DNA of 7,383 bases from JACQAI01 sp035507915 (GCA_035507915.1 DATJNS010000524.1:1-7383); one strand, 5' to 3'; numbered from the stretch's first letter, positions 1 to 6,357 are shown. The notes: generated from the sequence alone by a model not told the origin. Made by a program: numbers and translations.

Positions 1-132
1 GCGCGGGCAATGGGCGCTGCCCAGCTTCATATCAAGGAGCGCCACGTCGCCAATTGTCTACGCGCCGACTCCGCGTACGGGGCCGGTGTCGCGCATGCCC
101 TGGGGTTGACGGCGTCGCGCGCTGCCCAATAG
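1..132 (+). CDS. Catalase, C-terminal end only (gene starts before the window)
   Basis: Reading in frame from base 1 gives 43 residues ending at TAG 130-132. The stretch has ARAMG, then HIKERHVANCLRAD, then YGAGVAHALGL, which matches the conserved C-terminal tail of monofunctional heme catalases (typically ARAMG...IKxRHIxNCxKADPxYGxGVAxALGL). Catalases disproportionate hydrogen peroxide to water and oxygen in the cytoplasm. The heme-binding and catalytic residues lie in the missing N-terminal part, so activity cannot be judged here. The usual Pro of ADPAYG is Ser (ADSAYG), a small deviation. The tail extends about seven residues past the usual ALGL end. An alpha/beta hydrolase of chloroperoxidase type follows 126 bases downstream on the same strand. 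The family call is confident; which catalase clade and symbol is not decided. Confidence 0.85.
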   Translation, partial: ARAMGAAQLHIKERHVANCLRADSAYGAGVAHALGLTASRAAQ

Positions 133-154
133 AGCGCGGCAGGGCAGCGGCGCG
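116..154 (+). terminator. Hairpin over the catalase stop codon, possible terminator
   Basis: Bases 116-127 (CGCGCGCTGCCC) pair with 142-154 (GGGCAGCGGCGCG), leaving one bulged G at 150. This makes a 12-pair, almost all G-C stem with a 14-base loop that contains the TAG stop of the catalase frame. No U-run follows; the next bases are AAGAGCTTCTCC. It is therefore not a textbook intrinsic terminator. It could act as a 3'-end stabiliser or weak terminator separating catalase from the downstream hydrolase. The stem is seen directly; the role is inferred. Confidence 0.4.
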
Positions 155-258
155 AAGAGCTTCTCCAAATTATTCTCAGCGTTTTCCGCGTTGGCGGGAT
201 CGACGCCTGGCGGCCTGATCTCACACCACCATCCACGCCACACCAAGGAGAGACTCAC

Positions 259-1083
259 ATGGCGACGATCACGGTCAAGGACGGGACGCAGATCTTCTAT
301 AAGGATTGGGGCAAGGGCCAACCCATCGTGTTCCATCACGGCTGGCCGCTGAGCGCGGACGACTGGGACAACCAGATGCTCTTCTTCCTTCAGAAGGGCT
401 ATCGCGTCATCGGCCACGATCGGCGGGGCCATGGTCGGTCGACGCAGACCGACACCGGCAACGACATGGACACCTATGCCGCCGACGTCGCGGCGCTGGT
501 CGCTGCGCTCGATCTGCGCAACGCGATCCACGTCGGTCATTCCACGGGTGGGGGTGAGGTGGCGCGCTACGTCGCCCGCCACGGCAAGAGCCGCGTCGCC
601 AAGGCGGTGCTGATCAGCGCCATCCCGCCCGTCATGGTCAAGAGCGTGAAGAACCCGGGGGGCACGCCGGTCGAGGTGTTCGACGGCTTTCGGGCCGAGC
701 TCGCCGCCAACCGCGCGCAATTCTATCTCGATGTGGCAAGCGGTCCGTTCTACGGTTTCAACCGGCCGGGCGCCAAGATCTCGGAGGGTTTAATCCGCAA
801 TTGGTGGCGCCAGGGGATGATGGGCAGCGCCAAGGCGCACTACGACTGCATCAAGGTGTTCTCGGAGACCGACCTCACCGAAGACCTCAAGGCGATCGAC
901 GTGCCAGTGTTGATCATGCACGGCGACGACGACCAGGTGGTGCCGATCGCCGACTCCGCCCTGCTGAGCGCCAAGCTGGTCAAGCACGGGACTCTCAAGG
1001 TCTACAAAGGCCTTCCGCACGGCGCGTTCGCCAGCCATCCCGACATCATCAATCCGGACCTGCTGGCCTTCATCAAGGCCTAG
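259..1083 (+). CDS. Alpha/beta hydrolase, non-heme chloroperoxidase / perhydrolase type
   Basis: This 274-residue protein has the usual length for bacterial cofactor-free haloperoxidases and arylesterases. HHGW (26-29) is the oxyanion-loop motif and GHDRRGHGRS (52-61) is typical of the family. GHSTGGGE (93-100) holds the nucleophile Ser95. HGDDDQVVP (221-229) supplies the acid, Asp225, and LPHG (252-255) supplies the base, His254. The full Ser-Asp-His triad is present and matches the spacing of the Pseudomonas fluorescens esterase family. Such enzymes hydrolyse esters. With acetate and peroxide they form peracids, which explains the chloroperoxidase name; the true substrate is unknown. There is no signal peptide, so it should be cytoplasmic. 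The start is set by AAGGAG at 245-250, eight bases before ATG. It lies just downstream of a catalase tail, so a link to peroxide metabolism is plausible but inferred. Confidence 0.93.
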   Translation: MATITVKDGTQIFYKDWGKGQPIVFHHGWPLSADDWDNQMLFFLQKGYRVIGHDRRGHGRSTQTDTGNDMDTYAADVAALVAALDLRNAIHVGHSTGGGEVARYVARHGKSRVAKAVLISAIPPVMVKSVKNPGGTPVEVFDGFRAELAANRAQFYLDVASGPFYGFNRPGAKISEGLIRNWWRQGMMGSAKAHYDCIKVFSETDLTEDLKAIDVPVLIMHGDDDQVVPIADSALLSAKLVKHGTLKVYKGLPHGAFASHPDIINPDLLAFIKA

Positions 1084-1134
1084 TCGGGTCCCGGACCGGA
1101 GAGTGGCGTCTCAAGCGCCGCCCTCGGAATGGTG

Positions 1135-1361
1135 CACTTTTCAGTCGAGGGCGCGCCGCGGACACTGGAATCACCACGAGGACGCCGACTACTACTCGCA
1201 GCCCGGAGCCCTGTCCCGGCTGATGAATCCGGCGGCGCAGCGGGTGCTGTTCAGCAACACCGCGGCGGCGGTCGGCGGCGCGCCGCGCGAGATCCAGACG
1301 GTGGTGCACCTGGTGGGCGGCCTCTATATCGCCAGCGTCCCGAGCAGTGCCTCGGCGCTGG
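1135..1361 (+). pseudogene. Catalase C-terminal relic, frameshifted and 5'-truncated
   Basis: The plus-strand frame of 1160-1297 reads GHWNHHEDADYYSQPGALSRLM and then NTAAAVGGAPREIQ. This is the C-terminal region of clade-type catalases (HWNHREDDDYYSQPGALFRLM...NTARAMGDAPEEIK). Just upstream, the frame of 1129 gives HFSVEGA, which fits the segment before HWNH, so a frameshift lies at about 1153-1162. Downstream, HLVGGLYIAS resembles the degraded RHIGNCLKAD stretch, and after that a second frame gives LGAGY, like YGAGV, suggesting another frameshift near 1330-1345. No start codon, heme-binding residues or N-terminal 400 or so residues are present. The relic ends against the 3' end of the minus-strand LysR gene. 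It overlaps in protein position with the catalase tail at 1-132, but the two are clearly different in sequence, so this is the remnant of a second, diverged catalase and not a fresh duplication. It is not expected to make a functional protein. Confidence 0.75.
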
Positions 1362-2258
1362 TTACTTTGACAGCCGAGCCTTGAGCCGTGGCACAGCGAA
1401 GTCGAGGAATGCGCGCAGCTTGACCGGCAGGAAGCGGTCCGCGGCATAGATCAGAGTGACCGGCATGGGCGCGGGCTGATAGTCGTCCAGCACCGTCTCC
1501 AGCGGTCCGCTCTCGACAGCCGCCGCGACGTGAACTGAGAGCACCCGGGCGATGCCAGCGCCGGCGCGGGCCGCGTCACACGCAGCCTCGGCGTTGGAGA
1601 CGAGGAGCCTCGAATGAACCTCAACGGCGATGTCGGTCCCATCGCGCACGAACGCCCAGCTATTCCCACCGGACAAGCCCTCGAAGACGATGCAGTGGTG
1701 TCCTTGAAGATCGCTCGGCGCGCGGGGCATTCCGCGTGACGCGAGGTAACCGGGAGCGGCGCAAACGACGCGACGAACGCTCCCGAGCCGCACTCCGATC
1801 AACTGGCTGTCGGGCAGCTCGCCTATCCGTATCGCCACATCAACGTGAGCCTCGGGCAGGACTACTATCGCGCGATCGAGGACGAGACGGATGTCGATGT
1901 CGGGATAGTACTCCAGGAATTCGGCAACGACGGGAACCAGATGCAAGCGCCCAAGAGTGGGCGTCGCGGTCACCGTCAGCTCACCAGTGGGCGCGGTGTA
2001 CTCACCGGCGGCGGTGCGCTCGGCTTCCTCCATCTCCGCCAGGATCCGCCGGGACGCCGCCACGTACGTGCTGCCCGCGTCGGTCAGAGCCAATCGCCGC
2101 CCCGATCGGTGAAACAACTTGGTGCGGAGGTACGCCTCGAGCTCGGAGATCTTACGGCTAGCCGTCGCAACCGGTGTGTTCAGGCGGCGCGCCGCAGCCT
2201 GCAGGCTGCCAGTTTCGGCGACCGCCAACACGAACGACATGGCTTCGAGGCGATCCAT
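1362..2258 (-). CDS. LysR-type transcriptional regulator, divergent from the efflux operon
   Basis: Starting at the ATG at 2258-2256 gives 298 residues, the standard LysR length. The frame is open for another 105 codons upstream, but that part runs antisense through the FUSC gene and is not LysR-like, so the short start is preferred. The N-terminus MDRLEAM, with AETGSLQAAARRLNTPVATASRKISELEAYL (about 14-44), is the winged helix-turn-helix, followed by LFHRSGRRLALTDAG (48-62). Residues about 92-298 form the co-inducer-binding domain; SNAEAACDAARAGAGIARVLS (221-241) is typical of its second lobe. The protein should bind the shared intergenic region and switch the FUSC/DUF1656/HlyD operon in response to an unknown, perhaps aromatic acid, ligand, as AaeR does. 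The ribosome binding site is weak (GGAA about ten bases upstream). Its 3' end abuts the catalase relic. The family is certain; the ligand is not. Confidence 0.92.
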   Translation of the reverse strand: MDRLEAMSFVLAVAETGSLQAAARRLNTPVATASRKISELEAYLRTKLFHRSGRRLALTDAGSTYVAASRRILAEMEEAERTAAGEYTAPTGELTVTATPTLGRLHLVPVVAEFLEYYPDIDIRLVLDRAIVVLPEAHVDVAIRIGELPDSQLIGVRLGSVRRVVCAAPGYLASRGMPRAPSDLQGHHCIVFEGLSGGNSWAFVRDGTDIAVEVHSRLLVSNAEAACDAARAGAGIARVLSVHVAAAVESGPLETVLDDYQPAPMPVTLIYAADRFLPVKLRAFLDFAVPRLKARLSK

Positions 2259-2376
2259 GTCTCTGTTCCATAGGTTGGAATCGTGAGTTCCGATCTTACC
2301 CAATAGTCGAATCTTTGGAACGAACCATCTTCGCTGGCGACGGATGCCCCTTGAGGTCCGCACCAGAGGCGATGCC
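2259..2376. promoter_or_regulatory. Divergent intergenic region of lysR and the efflux operon
   Basis: These 118 bases separate the two divergent start codons and must hold both promoters. The middle (about 2259-2325) is clearly richer in A and T than the genes on each side. On the minus strand TAAGAT (complement of about 2296-2301) is a possible -10 element for lysR, with only a poor -35 match (TTCCAA) about 16 bases further upstream. No convincing -10/-35 pair was found for the plus-strand operon, which would fit a promoter that needs an activator. AGAGG at 2365-2369 serves as ribosome binding site for the FUSC gene. Confidence 0.45.
2266..2280. promoter_or_regulatory. LysR-box-like palindrome in the divergent gap
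   Basis: TTCCATAGGTTGGAA is a perfect inverted repeat with 5-base arms (TTCCA/TGGAA) and a 5-base spacer. It contains the T-N11-A spacing typical of LysR-family binding sites (T2267, A2279). It sits 8-22 bases upstream of the lysR start codon, where binding would be expected to affect lysR expression itself. A second, looser pair of half sites, GTTCC at 2287-2291 and GGAAC at 2317-2321, repeats the same TTCC/GGAA arms closer to the FUSC gene. The palindrome is seen directly; its operator role is inferred from position and family. Confidence 0.5.
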
Positions 2377-3996
2377 ATGACGACCGCGACGATCACACGC
2401 CCGCTGAGCTTGGCTGGCGTTCCGGCGAGCGCTTGGGCTTTCGGGATCCGCATCTGGGTCGCCATCGTCGTCGCCTTGGCGGCAAGCTTCTGGCTCGAGC
2501 TCGAGGTGCCGTCCTCGGCGGCCCTGACCGTGGCGATCCTGGCCTTGCCGACGCGCGGACAGGCCTTGGACAAGGCGGTCTACCGGTCGATCGCCACGCT
2601 GATCGGCGTCACCGCCTCGGTCGCGATCATCGCCATCTTCTCCCAAGCCCGCGACCTCTTGCTCGCCGCCCTAGCCGGGTGGATCGGCCTGTGCGTCTAC
2701 GCCGCCGGCTTGATGGACGGCACCCGTGCCTACGCCGCGGTGCTCTCCGGCTACACGGTCGCGCTCGTCGCCATCCAGCAGCTCGACACGCCCGAGCATG
2801 TGTTCGAGAGCGGCGTGGCGCGCGGCGCCGCAATCGCGATCGGCATCGTCGCGATCACCGTGGTCAACGACGTGTTCGCCGCGCCCGACAGCCACCCGCA
2901 GCTGGCCGCGCGGCTCGCCGTCCTCCATGGCCGGGTACGCGACTATGCGAAGGCGGTTTTCCAGAATGCAGCTAGTGATACGGCAGCCGCCGCGGGGCTG
3001 CTGCGCGACGTCGCGGCGCTCCACCCCGACCTGACGAGCCTCGCCAGCGAATCGTCGACCGGTGCGGTTCGGGGCGCCGCCGCGCGCAGCACCGCCGTTG
3101 CGCTGGTCGCAGCGGTGTCCGCCGCCCGCGCCCTGAAGGCTCTGCCCCCGACGATCGATCCCGCAGCGGCCTCGCGCGAGCTCGCACGGCGCGACGCCGA
3201 GGTTCGTGAAGGCCTCGTCGCGTTGAGCACCGGCACCCGGCCGCAGCGCGCGTGGCGCACGCCGCTCTATCGCTCGCAGTGGATTGCCGTTGCGGCCGGC
3301 ATCCGCGCGGCGGCATGGCTGGCGCTGGCAGCGGTCTTCTTTGTCTTGGCGGGATGGCCCACGGCGGACGCCGCGCTGTCGACGGTCGCGGTCGTGATCG
3401 GGTTGGGCGCGACGACGCCCAATCCCAACGGCTTCACCGTCATCGCCTTCGTCACGGCACCGATCGCCGCGGCGCTTGCGGGCACGCTCGAGTTTCTCGT
3501 CCTCGACGGGGTCAACGAGTTTCCGTTGCTCGCGCTTGCACTCGCTCCCTTCGTAATCGGCACAGCGGTGCTGATGACGCGGCCCAATCCGTCGCTGGCG
3601 TCGCTCGGCCGGTTGAGCCTGGTCTTCATGATTGTGATCTTCGCGCCCAACAATCCGCCGGCCTACGACCCGCAATCCTTCCTGTTCACCTCGCTGTTCG
3701 TCGGCGTTTCGACCGCACTCCTGCTGGCGGCGCAGATGCTCGTGCCAACGGAGTCGAACGAGCGTCGGCAGCGCTGGCTCCTGGCATCGGCGCGCCGCGA
3801 CTTCAAGCGCGTGCTGTCACGCCGGGATCACAGCCTAACGCCTGAAGAAGCCATGTTCCGTGACGCCACTCGGATCGCGCAGATCCCGGTTAGAGCGGCG
3901 AGTCCCCGCGACGGCGCCGTGCTGGCAGAAGCCCTCTCGTATTTCGATCGCGCGGCTGCGATCCGGCTCGCACGTGCCCAGGAGATCGTGTCGTGA
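2377..3996 (+). CDS. FUSC-family inner-membrane efflux transporter (AaeB-like)
   Basis: This 539-residue protein has two hydrophobic halves, as in the FUSC / aromatic acid exporter family (AaeB, fusaric acid resistance). Half one has about six membrane segments between residues 22 and 168. It includes the conserved motif LPTRGQALDKAVYRSIATLIG (57-77), the family's P-x-R-G...K..YR..GT..G signature. Residues about 170-300 form a soluble, helical cytoplasmic linker. Half two has membrane segments between about 303 and 457, and the C-terminal 80 residues are charged and soluble. It probably expels toxic organic acids across the inner membrane, with the HlyD protein encoded downstream as periplasmic partner. 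Its length is below that of AaeB (about 655). The ATG at 2377 is preferred over 2344 because AGAGG lies seven bases upstream. It is the first gene of the operon and its TGA overlaps the next start. The substrate is unknown. Confidence 0.88.
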   Translation: MTTATITRPLSLAGVPASAWAFGIRIWVAIVVALAASFWLELEVPSSAALTVAILALPTRGQALDKAVYRSIATLIGVTASVAIIAIFSQARDLLLAALAGWIGLCVYAAGLMDGTRAYAAVLSGYTVALVAIQQLDTPEHVFESGVARGAAIAIGIVAITVVNDVFAAPDSHPQLAARLAVLHGRVRDYAKAVFQNAASDTAAAAGLLRDVAALHPDLTSLASESSTGAVRGAAARSTAVALVAAVSAARALKALPPTIDPAAASRELARRDAEVREGLVALSTGTRPQRAWRTPLYRSQWIAVAAGIRAAAWLALAAVFFVLAGWPTADAALSTVAVVIGLGATTPNPNGFTVIAFVTAPIAAALAGTLEFLVLDGVNEFPLLALALAPFVIGTAVLMTRPNPSLASLGRLSLVFMIVIFAPNNPPAYDPQSFLFTSLFVGVSTALLLAAQMLVPTESNERRQRWLLASARRDFKRVLSRRDHSLTPEEAMFRDATRIAQIPVRAASPRDGAVLAEALSYFDRAAAIRLARAQEIVS

Positions 3997-4196
3997 TGCA
4001 CTCCTTTTCAGAGTTGATCATCGGCGACGTCTTCGTCGCACCATTCGTCGGCTACGCGGTGACGGCCCTCGTCATCATCCTCGCCCTTCGCCCGATCCTG
4101 CGCCTGTGCCGGTTCGACAAGCTGTTCAGCCATCCGGCGGTCGCTGAGCTCAGCCTCTACGTGACGATCCTCGGTCTTCTGACAGTTGCTTTCTAG
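3996..4196 (+). CDS. DUF1656 family small membrane protein (AaeX-like)
   Basis: This is a 66-residue protein with two predicted membrane helices (about residues 15-35 and 48-65). Between them, FDKLFSHPAVAELSLY carries the family's W/F-HPAL-x-x-x-ALY pattern. E. coli AaeX is 67 residues with the same layout and is encoded beside aaeA and aaeB; its role is undefined. The ATG at 3996 shares its A with the last base of the preceding TGA (TGATG), so translation is probably coupled to the FUSC gene. A GTG at 3993 is an alternative start one codon earlier and would sit better (eight bases instead of eleven) behind AGGAG at 3980-3984; it adds one Met. Family assignment is based on size, topology, motif and position between FUSC and HlyD genes. 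Confidence 0.85.
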   Translation: MHSFSELIIGDVFVAPFVGYAVTALVIILALRPILRLCRFDKLFSHPAVAELSLYVTILGLLTVAF

Positions 4197-4206
4197 GGAG
4201 AGAGCC

Positions 4207-5460
4207 ATGGACGGTCTCCAAGCAGCGGCGCACACGATCCGTCAGGTCGAGCCGAGCGTTGCAGCACCCGACGGCATCGTCGAGACGATACCCCAGCAGC
4301 CCGCGGCCGAGCCAGTCGCGCGAGCACGGCGCGCGTCGGCTGGACGACGGCTGGCGGTCCGCTGGATCGGTGCAGGGGTCAAGCGACTCGCAACACTGGC
4401 CATCGCGCTCGTCGCCCTGACCGCGGGATTGGTGACTTGGGACTACTACGTGACGGCGCCATGGACCCGAGACGGTCGCGTGCGCGTGCAGGTCGCGAGC
4501 GTGGCGCCGCAGGTCTCCGGCCAGATCGTCGAGTTGCGCGTCGGCGACAATCAGTACGTCCACAAGGGCGACGTCCTTTATGTGATCGATCCGTTCGACT
4601 TCGAGGTAGCGTTGCGCGCCGACAGGGCGCAGTTGCAACAGCGAGCCGCCGACGAGCAGGTCAAGCAGATACAGTCCGAGCGGCGCCAGCGCTTGTCGGA
4701 CCTCGCGACCACGACCGAGCAGCAACAGGTCTTTGCCGGCGCTGCTGTCCAGGCGAAAGCTGCATTCGATGCAATGCAGCAGCAGGTGGCGCAGGCCGAG
4801 ATCAATCTGCGCCGCACTCAGGTTCGCAGCCCGGTCAACGGCTACGTCACCAACCTGATGATGCGGGTCGGTGACTACGCCCATCAGGGCAGCGTCAATA
4901 TCGCGATCATCGACACTGACAGCTATTGGATCGACGGGTATTTCGAGGAGACCAAGCTGGCACGGGTCTGCATCGGCGATCGCGTCGAGGCGAAGCTGAT
5001 GGGTTATGCCGAGCCCATCCTCGGCCACGTAACCAGTGTTACGCGCGGCATCGGCGTGTCGGATGCCGCGTCCGGCACGCAGGGACTGCCCAACGTCAAT
5101 CCGGTCTTCACTTGGGTACGCCTCGCGCAACGCGTTCCGATCCGCGTAGCGATCGATCAGGTTCCGCCCGGCATTCCGCTCGTCTCCGGCCTGAGCGCGA
5201 CGGTGACGATCCAGGAGGGCGACGCGATCGGCGTCGACACGCGCCCCTGGCTCGAGCGCGCGATCGCGGCCGTCGAGATCCGGCTGTCCGATGTCCTCAA
5301 CAGCCCGCCGGCCCGGCCCGGATGCATCCCAGCGGCGACCACTGAGCGCGCCGTACCGATATCGCTGCCCGTCGACAAGGCCAAGGCGGGGGCCGCTCCC
5401 GAGCAGCTCACCCCGGGCCTCGCACCCAGCATCAACGCATCGCCACGCAACAGGAGCTGA
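4207..5460 (+). CDS. HlyD/AaeA-like periplasmic adaptor (membrane fusion protein)
   Basis: This protein has 417 residues. A cytoplasmic N-terminal tail of about 58 residues leads into one membrane anchor (about 61-79). Then APWTRDGRVR (84-93) and VAPQVSGQIVELRVGDNQYV (99-118), with HKGDVLYVIDP (119-129), form the first half of the lipoyl-like domain. A Gln-rich alpha-hairpin follows (about 130-205). RTQVRSPVNGYVTNL (203-217) closes the lipoyl domain, and the beta-barrel includes TDSYWIDGYFEETK (237-250) and RVPIRVAID (309-317). These are hallmarks of the AaeA/EmrA-type adaptor that links an inner-membrane pump to an outer-membrane channel. Residues about 345-417 are an Ala/Pro-rich extension absent from the 310-residue E. 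coli AaeA. AGGGAG at 4195-4200, six bases before ATG, fixes the start and overlaps the stop of the previous gene. The outer-membrane partner is not encoded here. Confidence 0.92.
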   Translation: MDGLQAAAHTIRQVEPSVAAPDGIVETIPQQPAAEPVARARRASAGRRLAVRWIGAGVKRLATLAIALVALTAGLVTWDYYVTAPWTRDGRVRVQVASVAPQVSGQIVELRVGDNQYVHKGDVLYVIDPFDFEVALRADRAQLQQRAADEQVKQIQSERRQRLSDLATTTEQQQVFAGAAVQAKAAFDAMQQQVAQAEINLRRTQVRSPVNGYVTNLMMRVGDYAHQGSVNIAIIDTDSYWIDGYFEETKLARVCIGDRVEAKLMGYAEPILGHVTSVTRGIGVSDAASGTQGLPNVNPVFTWVRLAQRVPIRVAIDQVPPGIPLVSGLSATVTIQEGDAIGVDTRPWLERAIAAVEIRLSDVLNSPPARPGCIPAATTERAVPISLPVDKAKAGAAPEQLTPGLAPSINASPRNRS

Positions 5461-5462
5461 TC

Positions 5463-5789
5463 ATGCGCGATCAGCCAAGCGAGCCGTCTCTGTCGACGAC
5501 ACCGACGCGGTTCTACCGGCAGGTCACCCTCCTCACGGGCGCTCCCACCGGCGTCCTCATCGCGACCGTCGCCTGCGGCGCTCGCGTCTGGGACGCGCTC
5601 GGCGACACCGGGATGAGTGCGGGCGGTCATGTCGCCTTGGCCGTCGGGGTTCTCGTCGCCACGGCGTTGCGCGGCGGCCTGATGGGATTGGTCTTTTACC
5701 GCAACCGCCGGGGGATCGACGACGCGGTCCGCACGAGCGCGTCCGCGACCGACGAGGCGGGCGAGCCCGACTTTCCCACTTCCCTATAG
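5463..5789 (+). CDS. Small two-helix membrane protein of unknown function
   Basis: This 108-residue protein begins two bases after the HlyD stop, behind AGGAG at 5452-5456 (six-base spacer), so it is the fourth gene of the efflux operon. It has a short polar N-terminus, a hydrophobic segment at about 21-43, a loop with DALGDTG, a second hydrophobic segment at about 55-78, and then FYRNRRGIDDA, with positively charged residues right after the helix. The tail is acidic and polar. The pattern HVALAVGVLVATALRGGLMGLVFYRNRRG resembles conserved hypothetical proteins I associate with alphaproteobacteria ('GLMALVFYSSRRG'), but no named function comes with it. Position suggests an accessory to the efflux complex; that is inference. 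It has no similarity to outer-membrane factors. Confidence 0.72.
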   Translation: MRDQPSEPSLSTTPTRFYRQVTLLTGAPTGVLIATVACGARVWDALGDTGMSAGGHVALAVGVLVATALRGGLMGLVFYRNRRGIDDAVRTSASATDEAGEPDFPTSL

Positions 5790-5820
5790 AGACCGATTCA
5801 CTTGACGCCCGCGAGGCGAT

Positions 5821-6357
5821 TCAAGCGGCCATGCTGATGGCGATGCGGGCGCTGACCGATACCGCCGCGCAGAAGACCCTCGCGGCATGCTCGCGCGCCT
5901 GGGCAGCCGAATCCCCAATGACCTCTTTGACCGATCTCGAGTCCGTGCGAACTGCGCTCGTCGAAGTCGAGGCCGCCATTTCGACCGCCAACACAAAGGC
6001 GATCCAAACTGCGATTGTCGGGCTGGCCATGGCGATAAGAGACTCGGTCGAGCGCTGTCCGGGCGGCCTCGAGAGCTTCCCCAACCTTAGGGAAGCCTGC
6101 TGTGCCCTCGATGCGACCGCCTCATCCAGCGTGGTCAATGGGTTTTGGACGGAGATGGCGTTGAGCCCTGCCGCCTGAAGTCGCGAGATGACCTCCGACC
6201 AGGACGACCCATCGGCGAACAAACCGTGGACCAGCACCACGTTTCGAGCGGTGGTGACGGCTGCTGCTGCACGACCTTGCCCGAAAGTGGCTACCAGCGT
6301 CGTCGCGGCAAGCCCGGTCGCGAGCTGTCGGCGACTCAGCGTCATATCTATTGCCAT
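5821..6357 (-). pseudogene. Truncated Tat-exported alpha/beta hydrolase
   Basis: ATG at 6357-6355 is preceded by AAGGAG (complement of 6364-6369) at six bases, a strong ribosome binding site. The product starts with a twin-arginine signal: SRRQLATG (residues 8-15), a hydrophobic stretch and an Ala-rich end near 33. Then NVVLVHGLFADGSSW (39-53), VISRLQAAGL (56-65) and VQNPLTTLDEAVA (70-82) match the N-terminus of a common alpha/beta hydrolase family (NVVLVHGAWADGSSW...AVQNPLTSLxDDVAAT). Similarity stops at about residue 82 (base 6112). The expected GHSxGG nucleophile elbow, acid and His never appear. The frame runs on through about 96 unrelated residues to TGA at 5821-5823. The gene has therefore lost about two thirds of its coding sequence and cannot be an active hydrolase. 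The intact start region suggests a recent break. Downstream fusion residues are probably non-native. Confidence 0.72.
5831..6178 (+). CDS. Possible helical protein fragment, unidentified
   Basis: On the plus strand the frame containing ATG 5831 is open to TGA 6176-6178 (115 residues). Its first 90 or so residues look protein-like: alternating hydrophobic and charged residues in helices such as SLTDLESVRTALVEVEAAI and NTKAIQTAIVGLAMAIRDSVERC. The frame is also open upstream through ETDSLDAREAIQAA, but there it has no good start codon, and no Shine-Dalgarno stands at a proper distance before 5831. From about 6112 on it merely reads antisense through the hydrolase fragment. It shares wobble positions with the opposite minus-strand frame, so third-position GC cannot tell the two apart. 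I do not recognise a family. It may be a short gene, the leftover of a truncated one, or not coding at all. Confidence 0.27.
   Translation: MLMAMRALTDTAAQKTLAACSRAWAAESPMTSLTDLESVRTALVEVEAAISTANTKAIQTAIVGLAMAIRDSVERCPGGLESFPNLREACCALDATASSSVVNGFWTEMALSPAA

Noticed and set aside
2259..2573. LysR frame extended upstream by 105 codons
   Set aside because: The extra residues run antisense through the FUSC gene and precede the conserved MDRLEAM start; LysR proteins of 298 residues are standard.
2671..3675. Long minus-strand open frame of 334 codons
   Set aside because: Shadow of the FUSC gene: Arg/Gly/Asp-rich product without domains, while the plus-strand frame has clear membrane segments and the family motif.
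4150..5130. Minus-strand open frame of 326 codons
   Set aside because: Shadow of the HlyD gene; the plus-strand frame shows all adaptor motifs.
5291..5790. Plus-strand frame overlapping the end of the HlyD gene and the 108-residue protein
   Set aside because: Arg/His-rich out-of-frame reading of two well-supported genes; only the part after 5790 deserves attention.
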